A DNA stretch of 64,000 bases, from the NCBI RefSeq assembly GCF_900156375.1, contig NZ_FTNK01000002.1, positions 248,001 through 312,000 of the forward strand, in the 5' to 3' direction. A program made the translations under genes and the position numbers. The DNA is from Paenibacillus macquariensis (GTDB lineage: Bacteria; Bacillota; Bacilli; Paenibacillales; Paenibacillaceae). Under the pieces are notes generated by a model. The model worked only from the letters and a program-made list of their open reading frames with translations. It had not been told where the DNA came from and did no database searches. Positions 16,253 through 26,400 of this stretch are shown here, piece after piece. How positions within the stretch are numbered: position 1 is the stretch's first letter; each line of letters begins with the position of its first letter.

Positions 16253-17707
16253 TTGGAAGCAACCATGCAACAGGAAACAACACAAATAGACACAAAGAAA
16301 ATTAAGGCACTACCAATACTTATTGCATTATTGTTAAGTGGTTTTATCGGGATGTTCAGTGAAACAGCATTAAATGTAGCGCTTAGTGACTTAATGCAAA
16401 TTCTCAGTATTACACCAGCAACGGCACAATGGTTAACGACAGGGTATCTATTAACACTAGGAATGCTAGTTCCAGTCTCTGGAATGCTACTACAGTGGTT
16501 TACAACAAGACAGCTGTTCGTCGCATCACTTGCTTTTTCCATCTTGGGTACAATCATAGCAGCATTAGCTCCATCTTTTGAGATGTTACTTACGGCTAGA
16601 GTTGTTCAAGCGGTAGGTACTGGATTATTACTTCCACTTATGTTTAATACAATATTGATTATTTTCCCTGCAGAGAAACGTGGCGCTGCAATGGGGATGA
16701 TTGGTCTAGTTATTATGGTTGCACCAGCCATTGGACCAACGATCGCAGGACTTCTGATTGAGAATTTAAGTTGGCATTGGATATTCTGGTTGGCGTTGCC
16801 ATTCCTTATTATCTCTTTGGTGGTTGGAATTTTATTTATGCAGAACGTTACGAAGATTACGAAGCCCAAAATTGATGCATTATCGATTCTTCTGTCATCA
16901 GCGGGGTTTGGCGGAATTGTATTTGGTTTTAGTAGTGCGGGTGAAGCTGAAGGATGGAGTAGCTCTAAGGTTATTATTTCCATCGTTATTGGGGCAGTGT
17001 CGCTTGCGCTATTTGGAATTCGTCAAATGTATATGAAGCAACCGATGATTAACCTACGTGCATTTAGATTCCCAATGTTCTCTATGGGCGTTCTTATGGT
17101 ATTCCTATGTATGATGGTCATCTTATCTTCCATGTTGATCCTTCCAATGTACTTGATACAAGGTCAAGGTTATACTGCATTCAAAGCCGGTCTAATTCTT
17201 CTTCCTGGTGGTATTATCAATGGTATTATGTCACCTATTATGGGCCGTTTATTCGATAAATATGGTCCGAAGTGGCTTGTGATTCCGGGTCTTGCCATTA
17301 TTAGTGTAACATTATGGTTCTTCTCAAGCATTTCAGCAACATCTACCATCGCATTCATTATCGTATTACACAGTACATTAATGATCGGTGTATCTATGGT
17401 ATTCATGCCAGCTCAGACGAACGGGATTAACCAACTTCCTCGTGAACTCTACCCTGATGGTACGGCGATCATGAATACATTGCAACAGGTAGCGGGTGCT
17501 ATCGGTACAGCACTTGCGGTTAGTATTATGGCTGCAGGTCAGAAGAGTTATCTAAGTGGTGTCACGAATCCTAAGGATCCATCTCATATGCTCCCAGCAT
17601 TTACACAAGGTGTACAAGGGGCATTCCTCTTCGCAATGACGATTGGTATTGTTGGTCTTATTATCGCATTCTTTATCAAACGTGTTATTGTTCAACACCA
17701 GAAATAA
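16253..17707 (+). CDS. lmrB: Multidrug efflux transporter, DHA2-type MFS, LmrB-like
   Basis: About 484 residues with 14 predicted transmembrane segments. GFIGMFSETALN in TM1, QWLTTGYLLTLG near TM2, and LFDKYGPKWLV, MPAQTNGINQLPRE and GTAIMNTLQQVAGAIGTA in the second half follow B. subtilis LmrB closely. It is a proton-driven exporter in the membrane. An ATG at 16244 abuts the AGGAGG site with no spacing. The TTG at 16253 lies 9 bases after it and gives an N-terminus (LEATMQQ) like LmrB's, so TTG is preferred. It is the second gene of the lmrAB operon. Confidence 0.92.
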   Translation: MEATMQQETTQIDTKKIKALPILIALLLSGFIGMFSETALNVALSDLMQILSITPATAQWLTTGYLLTLGMLVPVSGMLLQWFTTRQLFVASLAFSILGTIIAALAPSFEMLLTARVVQAVGTGLLLPLMFNTILIIFPAEKRGAAMGMIGLVIMVAPAIGPTIAGLLIENLSWHWIFWLALPFLIISLVVGILFMQNVTKITKPKIDALSILLSSAGFGGIVFGFSSAGEAEGWSSSKVIISIVIGAVSLALFGIRQMYMKQPMINLRAFRFPMFSMGVLMVFLCMMVILSSMLILPMYLIQGQGYTAFKAGLILLPGGIINGIMSPIMGRLFDKYGPKWLVIPGLAIISVTLWFFSSISATSTIAFIIVLHSTLMIGVSMVFMPAQTNGINQLPRELYPDGTAIMNTLQQVAGAIGTALAVSIMAAGQKSYLSGVTNPKDPSHMLPAFTQGVQGAFLFAMTIGIVGLIIAFFIKRVIVQHQK

Positions 17708-17725
17708 GAATTTGATAATTCAGAG

Positions 17726-17755
17726 GACTCGCGTGTAACTTACGCGGGTCTTTTT
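17726..17755 (+). terminator. Terminator of the lmrAB operon
   Basis: GACTCGCGT / ACGCGGGTC stem (one G-U pair) with a 7-nt loop and TTTTT. Confidence 0.88.
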
Positions 17756-17847
17756 GATTGTTCCACAAGTGATTGAGCATAAGAAGCATAAATTCAAATT
17801 AGATAGTGAATCCTATATAGTGGAATGAAGACAGGAGGTAATTGTTC

Positions 17848-18516
17848 ATGAAATTCTTTATCGATACGGCCAATGTAGAAGATATCAAAAAAGCATACAA
17901 AATCGGAGTTCTTTCCGGCGTTACAACGAATCCGTCTTTAGTAGCCAAAGAAGGCGTGAAATTTGAAGATCGTATTGAAGAAATACTGAAATTAGTTCCT
18001 GAGGTTGAATCTGTATCTGCTGAAGTCACACCGGATGCTATTACGGCTGAAGAGATGATTGCTGAAGCAAATGAACTCATTAAGATCAACGGTGGAGACA
18101 AGAATATTACAATCAAAGTTCCTATGAACATTGCAGGACTGGAAACTTGTCGTTACTTAAATAAAAAAGGTGTTAAAATCAATGTTACTCTGGTGTTTAC
18201 TGTGAACCAAGCACTTCTTGCTGCTCGTGCGGGTGCTACCTATGTATCGCCTTTCTTAGGTCGGTTGGATGATATTTCAGAAGATGGCGTATTGTTGGTA
18301 TCCAAAATTGCAGAATTGTTCCGCATACACAACTTAGATGCTCAAATCATTGCCGCATCTGTTCGTCATCCGGATCACGTAACTCGTGTAGCGATGGCCG
18401 GTGCACATATTGCAACCGTTCCTTATAGCGTCATCGAGCAACTTACGAAACATCCATTAACAGATCAAGGCATGGAGAAGTTTGCTGCTGACTGGGTAAA
18501 AGCACCTAAGAACTAA
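17848..18516 (+). CDS. tal: Transaldolase (small TalC/MipB type)
   Basis: 222 residues, the length of the short transaldolase/fructose-6-phosphate-aldolase subfamily. FIDTAN at the N-terminus, GVTTNPSL, the Schiff-base Lys in ITIKVPM (K90), [19 protein letters not shown] and SPFLGRLDD all fit. It moves a dihydroxyacetone unit between sugar phosphates in the non-oxidative pentose phosphate pathway. The AGGAGG site favours the ATG at 17848 over an in-frame TTG at 17842. It is a single-gene unit closed by a 22-bp hairpin. Confidence 0.93.
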   Translation: MKFFIDTANVEDIKKAYKIGVLSGVTTNPSLVAKEGVKFEDRIEEILKLVPEVESVSAEVTPDAITAEEMIAEANELIKINGGDKNITIKVPMNIAGLETCRYLNKKGVKINVTLVFTVNQALLAARAGATYVSPFLGRLDDISEDGVLLVSKIAELFRIHNLDAQIIAASVRHPDHVTRVAMAGAHIATVPYSVIEQLTKHPLTDQGMEKFAADWVKAPKN

Positions 18517-18531
18517 GATTAGTCAGAGCTA

Positions 18532-18583
18532 AACCCAAGAAAGAACCTGACGAGAAATGATTCGTCAGGTTCTTTCTTGGGTT
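18532..18583 (+). terminator. Long hairpin after the transaldolase gene
   Basis: Arms 18532-18553 and 18562-18583 are exact complements over 22 bp with an 8-nt loop. The T-rich right arm (TTCTTTCTTGGGTT) may serve in place of a separate T-run. Confidence 0.75.
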
Positions 18584-19006
18584 ACAAGTGAATAACTCGA
18601 TATATTTTTTTCGGAATTATACCCATATACACACGCCTAAAGTCAAGTTATTGTGTCATTTATGAAGAGATCCAATGTTCGACTACTGAGGCTAATCTAG
18701 GCAAACTGAATAAAATTTCATCATATGAAAAATTCACAACAGTAAAAATAAAAAATGGATTCTAGTCACATTTCTTAATGCAATCTTCTTCATGTACCTA
18801 TTTTGAAAAAGGATAAATCCTAAAGCAATCTGAAAGAATAGGCAATATTAATTTGGGTGAAGTCAGCGCGATTTCCTACTTATGTCATTTATATTTTTAA
18901 ATTATGTTATAGTGTGATATCTTTAAGCCATATGAAATATTTACTATATCACGACATCAACCAAGGTATATACGACAAAAGTCGTCATTCAAAAGGGGGA
19001 CTATTA
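18584..19006. other. AT-rich leader without a gene
   Basis: No coding frame with a ribosome binding site was seen. A TTATAGTG -10-like element lies near 18905-18912 and a small ACGAC-AAAA-GTCGT hairpin near 18972-18985, just before the esterase gene. Little else is visible. Confidence 0.4.
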
Positions 19007-20164
19007 GTGAAAAAGGGGAAATTAATTACACTTATGAGTGTGATTGTATTAACAACGTCATTATTCGGATCTGTAACAAATGGGCAAGTAGATGCAACAG
19101 CAAGTACATATAAGTTCGATTTCGGGAACGGAACTGTGGCTCCAGGGTACATTGGAGTTAGCGCAGCAGAAGGGTACACGAAGAGTAGAGGTTATGGATT
19201 TAATACACCAAGTAAGATAAAGAATGTGAAATCGTCAGGTAAAGGTGTCAACAGTGATGCGGTTCAATTTCTTACTTCAGGAACGAAGAGTACGAATACC
19301 TTTAACATGGATCTTCCAAATGGTCTTTATGAGGTTACTGTTACTTTAGGAGATACCGTTAAAGCAAGCGTCGTTGCGGAAGAGGTTTATCAAATCATGA
19401 CGATGACGGGGAATAACCCAACAGATAAATTTCAAATCCCAATTACAGATGGTCAATTAAATATGCTGGTCACTGCTGGCGAAGTAGGAAGCGCCTTCAC
19501 TTTAAGCTCTTTAGAGATTAAACAATTGTCAGACGATCCAGTTACGAATAGAACAATCTATATAGGCGGAGATTCAACCGTCTGTAACTACTACCCATTA
19601 ATGACAAGTGCACGTGGTGGATGGGGACAAATGTTGTTCCGATATATTAAAAAGGATACATTTCAGATTAGAAACATGGCGACAGGTGGTCAAGCCTCAA
19701 GAGGGTTCCGCAATGATGGACAGATAGAAGCTATCGCTAAATATATTAAACCGGGGGATTACTTCATTTTACAACTAGGTATTAATGATACCCACCCGAA
19801 GAGTACGATTACTGAAGAAGAATTCAAGTTCAATATGCGTGATATGATTCAACAAGTGAAGGCGACAGGGGCAACGGTTATTCTAGTCACTCCGCAAGGG
19901 CTAGCGACAGATTTTAATGAATATGAAATTCATTCGTCTGAAAGTAAGTTTTATCGAGGAACGATCTTAGACTTGGCACAAGAGGAAGATACGCGTCTCG
20001 TTGACTTGAATGTTCTAAGTTCTGCTTATTACACATCCATAGGACCGCAAGCAACAAGTGCTCTTTTTCTAGCTGATGGATTACATCCTACACGTGAAGG
20101 TGCAAAGGAACTAGCTAGAATACTGGTTGAGGATTTAAGAAATCAAGGATTAGATGGTCTCTAA
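19007..20164 (+). CDS. Secreted SGNH esterase, rhamnogalacturonan acetylesterase-like (CE12 type)
   Basis: 385 residues starting at GTG after AAAAGGGGGA (a longer frame from 18857 has no such site). A signal peptide (1-30) is followed by a carbohydrate-binding-like beta-sandwich (about 35-172, YKFDFGNG start). The SGNH hydrolase has the nucleophile in GGDST (S190), GGQASRG (block II), LQLGIND (N260, oxyanion) and DGLHPT (D357 and H360, catalytic dyad). CE12 enzymes remove acetyl groups from pectin (rhamnogalacturonan). The protein is secreted and lies in a monocistronic unit. The exact substrate is inferred from the family. Confidence 0.88.
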   Translation: MKKGKLITLMSVIVLTTSLFGSVTNGQVDATASTYKFDFGNGTVAPGYIGVSAAEGYTKSRGYGFNTPSKIKNVKSSGKGVNSDAVQFLTSGTKSTNTFNMDLPNGLYEVTVTLGDTVKASVVAEEVYQIMTMTGNNPTDKFQIPITDGQLNMLVTAGEVGSAFTLSSLEIKQLSDDPVTNRTIYIGGDSTVCNYYPLMTSARGGWGQMLFRYIKKDTFQIRNMATGGQASRGFRNDGQIEAIAKYIKPGDYFILQLGINDTHPKSTITEEEFKFNMRDMIQQVKATGATVILVTPQGLATDFNEYEIHSSESKFYRGTILDLAQEEDTRLVDLNVLSSAYYTSIGPQATSALFLADGLHPTREGAKELARILVEDLRNQGLDGL

Positions 20165-20170
20165 TTAAAA

Positions 20171-20217
20171 GGAGTGTCCCTAGCCATTTCGTTAAATGGT
20201 CGTTGGGACACTCCCTT
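20171..20217 (+). terminator. Terminator after the SGNH esterase gene
   Basis: GGAGTGTCCC / GGGACACTCC arms (10 bp) with an inner CCATTT/AAATGG stem, followed by CTTTGT. It may also serve the opposing minus-strand gene. Confidence 0.8.
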
Positions 20218-20230
20218 TGTATAATGTGAG

Positions 20231-20446
20231 CTATATTCTAACAGAAAGATATATCGCTAAACCTCCAACACCAACCATTAGCGCGACAATATAAAATAAT
20301 GAGAGTTTACCCAGATTACGTTTTACTCTTCGATCGTATTCAGGATTTTTCTTTCTGTTTTCTTTTGAATATCCGACCATAAACGTACCAACCCCACCAA
20401 CTAGTGCAATACAGATAATAATTATGTATAGAAATGAATAAGGCAT
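20231..20446 (-). CDS. Small two-helix membrane protein
   Basis: 71 residues with two hydrophobic helices (about 4-24 and 48-68) joined by a highly basic loop (KENRKKNPEYDRRVKR), so both ends probably face outward with the loop in the cytosol. A GAGGTGGTG site precedes the start. The family is not recognised. It is probably separate from the PNPOx-like gene upstream. Confidence 0.65.
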   Translation of the reverse strand: MPYSFLYIIIICIALVGGVGTFMVGYSKENRKKNPEYDRRVKRNLGKLSLFYIVALMVGVGGLAIYLSVRI

Positions 20447-20497
20447 TTCATCACCACCTCGATTTAATCTACCCTTCGGCGATTGTCTTTATCATAC

Positions 20498-20953
20498 TTA
20501 TTTGAGCATATCTTCTATTGTTTCTGTCCAGCGCTGTATTACGGGTTCAGGTTCTTTGAGTTGTATACGTACGCCAGATATAATATCAGCATACTTTGCC
20601 ACATCTGCGCGGATAGAAGCTACTGTGGCGACAAATCCTTGTCTTTCATGTCTTGCATCTGAGATAGATTGTTCTTGAACGGATAGCTTGACGTAATAAG
20701 CTACGCCTTCTAGAAATACAACGATAGTGGCTTGACCTGTCCGATTGAGATTCGTTGAGGTTACGGTATTTCGCCATAAGCTGAGTCTGAGTTCGGATTC
20801 ATTGATCGCTACAATTTCACCGACACTGATCATAGCAACATGGGGCCATTGCTCTTCGTCTATCGATAAGAGGAGTATTGCTTCATGCTGTTTGTCAGAC
20901 ACATTCTTCCCATTAAAGAATTCGAATAATGGTGGGGGGAGTTGATTCAACAT
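20498..20953 (-). CDS. FMN-binding split-barrel (PNPOx-like) protein
   Basis: 151 residues with the pyridoxamine-phosphate-oxidase-like split-barrel pattern: a strand reading AILLLSIDEEQWPHVAMIS, then LRLSLWRNTVTSTNLNRTGQATIVVFLEGVAYYVKLSV, where the W-x-x-T-x-T-x-N segment usually contacts flavin phosphate. No catalytic assignment is possible. Such proteins are often flavin- or haem-binding oxidoreductases of unknown substrate. AAAGGTGATCC lies 4 bases before the ATG at 20951-20953, while the earlier ATG (20974) has no site, so the shorter form is chosen. Confidence 0.75.
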   Translation of the reverse strand: MLNQLPPPLFEFFNGKNVSDKQHEAILLLSIDEEQWPHVAMISVGEIVAINESELRLSLWRNTVTSTNLNRTGQATIVVFLEGVAYYVKLSVQEQSISDARHERQGFVATVASIRADVAKYADIISGVRIQLKEPEPVIQRWTETIEDMLK

Positions 20954-21225
20954 TAGGATCACCTTTTTAGTCATGTTAGTGTTAGTTCATCATCTTAAGC
21001 ATAATCATAACCTGAAATGGTGTTGATTATCTACTATAATAAAGGAATTACTTCCACTAATTGTGTAGTAGGACATCAATTCGTATTTGATATATGTATA
21101 GAAGGATAGATATAATCAATTAGCATGTTATAACAGAAGATGTTAAAGTAAATACAGTTCAATTCACATTAATTCAATGCGAATTGTATATTATTAACAT
21201 ATCTTAATGAAATGAGTTGAAATAT

Positions 21226-21795
21226 ATGAGTGAAGTATATAGACTGGCGACGGTTGAGGATGTTGAAAGACTTGTTTATGTTACTTATGAGGCTTACGTT
21301 ACCATTCGTGAATTAGATCTCAAATGGCCAGCTGCACATGCCGACTATGCTTTGATCGAAGACAATATCCTTAAGAATGAGTGTTATGTCCTTGAAGTGG
21401 ACGGAGAAATTAAAGCTACAGTCACTCTTAACAAGGGCAATGAGATTAAGTTCATCACGGATTTACCATTCGTAATGTGGTTTGCGGTAGACCCGGCATG
21501 CCAAGCTACAGGTATTGGAGGAAAACTACTTACATGGGTTGAGGAGACTATTATCAGAGATAAGTTAGGAGCACCTGCGGTAACGCTTGCAACTGCTGAG
21601 AAACATCCGTGGCTTCTTCCTATGTATGAACGAAAAGGCTATGCACGTATTAAAGCTTTCGATTCGGGAAAAGGGGATGGAGTTATGCATCTTCTAAGAA
21701 AAGTAGTGAATCCTGAAGCTTTCGAAATTTATCTTCAAGAGCAAGAACAACAAATAGAGAATGAAGAAAAAGATAACCATACCGTAAGTCAATGA
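21226..21795 (+). CDS. GNAT-family N-acetyltransferase
   Basis: 189 residues with the acetyl-CoA binding motif A (FAVDPACQATGIGGKLL, near residue 92) and the C-terminal MYERKGYARI strand of GNAT enzymes. Residues after 165 form a Glu/Gln-rich tail beyond the domain. The substrate is unknown. The ATG at 21226 is taken over an in-frame TTG at 21217, though neither has a strong ribosome binding site. It is probably transcribed together with the broken monooxygenase downstream (61-base gap). Confidence 0.82.
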   Translation: MSEVYRLATVEDVERLVYVTYEAYVTIRELDLKWPAAHADYALIEDNILKNECYVLEVDGEIKATVTLNKGNEIKFITDLPFVMWFAVDPACQATGIGGKLLTWVEETIIRDKLGAPAVTLATAEKHPWLLPMYERKGYARIKAFDSGKGDGVMHLLRKVVNPEAFEIYLQEQEQQIENEEKDNHTVSQ

Positions 21796-21856
21796 ACCAG
21801 GCATTCATAGCGTAACCTTGTGCTTTTCGCGTATTAGAGAAAAGGGGTTGTATTAG

Positions 21857-22917
21857 ATGAAATTCGTGTTGTTCAGCCTATTGATGAATGTTCCCAATGC
21901 CATTACTGGGGAGACATTAACGACTCAACAGAAATTCCAGAATATCATCGCACAAGCTATTCTCGCTGAAGAGCTTGGATTTGAAGCTTATGGTGTAGGT
22001 GAGCAACATGGAACGCCATTTCTCTCATCTTCTCCGCCGGTTATCTTAAGTGCGATTGCTGCTCGAACCTCACGAATTCGATTGTTAACAACGGTCACAG
22101 TACTTAGCGTTCTTGATCCAGTACGCGTAGCTGAAGATTATGCTACACTGGATCATCTTAGCGGAGGACGTCTAGAGATGATCATTGGCAAAGGAAATGA
22201 TCCACGGCACTATCCTCTATTCGGTATTACAGAGGAAGAACAATGGGATTCTCTAGCTGAGCGATATGCATTACTCAAACGTTTGTGGAATGAGGAGAAT
22301 GTGACTTGGAAGGGAAAATATCGTACACAACTTGACGATGTTACGACACAACCAAGACCGTTGCAATTTGGCATGGTAGCGCATCAAGTACGCTTTCAAC
22401 GGAATTAGCTGCGAAATATGGCGAGCCGATATTTTCTTCTAATTCCTTTCATCCCCAAGCGAAATATAAAGCATTGATTGATCATTATCGTGATCGTTTG
22501 TCTTATTACGGTCACGATCCCAAGAATGCCATTGTCGGCTCAGGAGCAAGTAGTCTATATCTTGCGAATACACCTGAAGAAGCGATCCATCGGTTCAGAC
22601 CGTATTATAATGCGTTTCATGCAACTGACGCTGCACAGCATAATCAATCTCCCTTTAAAGATCTAGAGGACAATATTGAGAATGGGCCTATATTAGTTGG
22701 TAATGCGGAACAAGTTATTGAGAAAATTCTTAATTACCACAAAGCTTATGGTAATCAAGTACTCTGTATTAGTGTAGATGGATTAACAGAAGCTGAGCAA
22801 TATGAACAATTACATCGATTCGTCAATGATGTTATACCTGTGTTGCGCCGTGAAATTCCAAGTTCAATTTGGGAAAGCAAGCCGAAGATCCATCATGATG
22901 ATTTATTAATCAGGTAA
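21857..22917 (+). pseudogene. Frameshifted luciferase-like (LLM class) flavin monooxygenase
   Basis: The first frame (21857-22408) has the LLM N-terminus: AILAEELGFEAYGVGEQHG, SSSPPVILSAIAARTSRIRLLT, and EDYATLDHLSGGRLEMIIGKG. It loses similarity after QPRPLQ near 22365. The continuation lies in another frame from about 22368 to 22917 (WHGSASSTLSTELAAKYGEPIF, later GSGASSLYLANTPEEAI). A short deletion at 22360-22370 seems to have removed a few residues plus a base or two. Both halves together reach about 350 residues, the normal length. The original enzyme would use FMNH2 and O2. Its substrate is unknown. Confidence 0.8.
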
Positions 22918-22938
22918 GTCTAACATAATGGATACACA

Positions 22939-22979
22939 CAAATAGACACATACCAGATCTTCTGGTATGTGTCTATTTG
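22939..22979. terminator. Strong hairpin between convergent genes
   Basis: A 19-bp perfect stem (arms 22939-22957 and 22961-22979) with loop TCT. It lies after the broken monooxygenase and before the stop of the small minus-strand gene, so it may serve both. Confidence 0.75.
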
Positions 22980-23010
22980 GTATGGGTATATAGATTAGTC
23001 CGGATAGTAT

Positions 23011-23190
23011 TCAGTTGGTTCCACTCCTAAGTAAATGGAGTTGATTCCTCATGCCTAGGTGAAAGCGAATGCTATCCATTATTTTGATGTCATTACATTC
23101 TATAACGTCAGCAATACTTTTTTGTTTATCTTGATCAGGGCTACATAGAAATAAGGTCATCCACAAACACCTGCTGTTATCATTAATCAT
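23011..23190 (-). CDS. Small hypothetical protein (59 residues)
   Basis: An open frame of 59 codons with TGA at 23011-23013 starts at an ATG preceded by GGGGAGG with ideal spacing (on the minus strand GGGGAGGAATAAATC-ATG). The product is hydrophilic after a short aromatic/hydrophobic N-terminal patch, contains three Cys and has no recognised motif. It lies alone between a hairpin and the large secreted protein's leader. The ribosome binding site is the main evidence; codon-level selection cannot be judged. Confidence 0.5.
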   Translation of the reverse strand: MINDNSRCLWMTLFLCSPDQDKQKSIADVIECNDIKIMDSIRFHLGMRNQLHLLRSGTN

Positions 23191-23404
23191 GATTTATTCC
23201 TCCCCTAACGATTCAATTTGGATATGGTATTAATAGAATATATTAATTTTGTTAATACAATATGATGATTTCATTAAAATCATATAAATTTATTTGTTCA
23301 TTGATTCTGAATTATCTCCATATATTTTACAAATAAATTAACTTTTGTAAATAATTACATGATAGACTTAAGTTGAATTACTAGTCTTTATTCATAGGAG
23401 GAAT

Positions 23405-26400
23405 ATGATGAGAAAGTTTACTAGATTCCAAGCTGGATTATTGAAGTCAGCAATTGCTGTGTCGTTGGCGTTATCGTTTCAAGTGGGATTAAATAGTGGT
23501 CTTTCAGCTGTGTTCGCAGAGGGCCCTACAGATGTTGCTCCTTACATTCAAGCGAAGGTCGTCAATGGAAATGCAGGTAAAAAGGTGCTCTTTGACAACA
23601 CCCATGGGCAGACAGCTGGGGCTGCTGACTGGGTCATTGACGGTGCTTTTTCAGATTTCGGAAATGCATTAGCAAATGATGGATATGATGTGAAAGAACT
23701 GCGTAAATCAACACCAATTACCTATAACGATTTGAAAGACTATGATGTATTCGTCATTGCAGAAGCTAATATTCCTTTTAAACAAAGTGAACAACTAGCA
23801 ATGGAGCAATATGTGCAAGGCGGTAACAGTATTTTCTTCATAGGGGATCACTACAACGCAGATCGTAATAAGAATCGTTGGGACGGGTCGGAGTCTATGA
23901 ATGGCTATCGTCGTGGTGCATGGGTAGATCCAGCCAAAGGAATGAGTGTGGAAGAGCGGAATTCCGCTGCCATGCAAGATGTTGTAAGTTCAGATTGGTT
24001 AGGATCGAAGTTCGGAGTTCGGTTTCGCTATAATGCATTAGGTGATATTACAGCGAATAATATCGTTACACCTAGCCAAGCCTTTGGCATTACAGCAGGT
24101 GTATCAACAGTTGCCATGCACGCTGGTTCAACACTTGCGATTATGGACCCTACCAAAGCCAAGGGGATTGTATATCTCCCAAATACGAATGAGGCTTGGC
24201 CCAATGCTGTCGATCAAGGGGTATATAACGGTGGCGGAATTGCTGAAGGTCCGTATGTAGCTGTGTCCAAAGTAGGTGCTGGAAAAGCTGCATTCATTGG
24301 TGATTCATCCGCAGTTGAGGATGCAACCCCTAAATACCTACGTGAAGAAATGGGCACGAAGAAAACGACCTATGATGGATTTAAAGAGCAAAATGACGGC
24401 GTCTTATTGGTTAATATGGTTAACTGGTTATCCAAGAAAGAGAGTTATACCAACCTGAATCAGGTGAGTAACTTACAATTGGATCAGACGACGGCGTTGC
24501 TACCTATTGAAACTCCAGAGACTTCAATAGAACCTCAAGCGGAACCTTGGTCCGCTCCTGCAGCCGGATACAAATGGTGGGATAGTTCAACGTTTAAACC
24601 TGGATCATATGGAAGTTCAACAGCTAATGCTGCTGTGACTTATAGTTTTGTTCATCAAGCTCAACTACCTAATGCACAAGATTTCAAAATCCGCGTAGTT
24701 GTAGATAACTTACCTGCCAATACAACTGTATCTGGATTCAGTACCGGTATTTATCTAACAAGTGGTGGGACACAAATTGCTAAGGTTCAAAATGAAGACG
24801 GTACATGGCCATCTGCATTTGCTTATAGTTCGACGTATAGCTTAACCGCAAATGGTAATGGACGAGCTTATAAAGACCTAACGGTCAGAGTTAAGCCAGG
24901 CACATTGGGTGCGGCGAATCTCAGATTGAGACAAAATGGTAACAATCTCCTCACAACCGTGGTTCAGTTAGCGAACGTACCCGCAGAAGATCTACCTGCT
25001 GAGGGCAACCCGATTCCTAATAAAATTACGATAGTGGAAGCACGTAATAAAGCACAGGGAACAACGGTTACGATAGAAGGTGTTGTGACTACGGAGCCAG
25101 GAATCTTTGGTGGTCAGACATTTTATCTTCAGGATGAAACAGCCGGTATCTATGTGTTTCAAACGTTAAGTGGATTCCATCAAGGAGATATTGTAAAGAT
25201 AACAGCGCCACTTGCGCTATATAACACAGAACTTGAACTAACTGATCCGATTGCGATTGTAAAGACAGGAACGTCGCCACTTCCAATTCCACTGGAAACA
25301 AATGCGAATTTATCGAACCAAGGACAACTTGTGCAACTTCGTGATGTTACGATTAGCAATATCATCAGTGCTACACCTACGGGTTCTTTTGAATTCGATG
25401 CGATGAATGGATTAGTAAGTACGCATATAAGAGTAGATGTACGGACTGGCTTGACCTTAACAGATTTTGCATATAAAGAAGGACAGGTTATTGATGTGAC
25501 AGGCGTCTCTGCGATCTTCAAGAGTGTAGTGCAGTTGAAACCAAGAGGGGTCAATGATTTCATAAGTAAAGCTGTACCGATCGTTCCCGTTACAACGGCT
25601 TCATTATCGGCATTACCTAATGTGAATGGTTGGTACAACAACGATGTATCACTTACATTGGTAGCAACGGGGAGTCCGACGGATATCATCTCGACGAAAT
25701 ATGCCTTGAATGGTGGCTCAGAAGTTCTTTATACAGGACCAGTATCCATTCAAACCGATGGAGAATATACGATCAAGTATTATTCCTCTACAGTTACGGG
25801 GCAAGTTGAAGCCGAACAATCTCTCCAAGTGAAATTGGATAAAACGCCACCAACAGTCGTGTTGACTCAAAATGTTAAAGAGGTAACGGATGTAAAACTT
25901 GAGGATATTCTGAAATATGAGCTTTCGACGACAGATTCGTTATCTGGTGTATCAACACAAAAATTATTGTTAGATGGTAAGGAAATCAATAGTGGAGATG
26001 TAGTGAAAGCTGCTGACCTAGGTGTAGGTGTTCATACCATTCAATATCATGTACTTGACCTAGCAGGTAACTCATCTGAGAAAAGTATATCTTTTAAAGT
26101 TAGCAATCCACTAGCTACGAGTATTCCAGGTAAGCCAGTACTATCGGATACAAGTGGGAATATCAATGGATTTAAGGATGGTAGTTACACGGTAACGATG
26201 AATCTATGGTGGGGAAATAACGGCAGTGAGTTCAAGCTATACGAGAATGGAGTTCTTATTAACACGCAGAATCTAACTGATGCTTCTCCCGCAGCCCAGA
26301 GCGTAAAGACGGAAATAAAAGGGAGAGCGAATGGCACTTATAAGTATACTGCTGAGTTAACGAATGCTTTCGGAACGACTACGAGTAATGAACTGATTGT

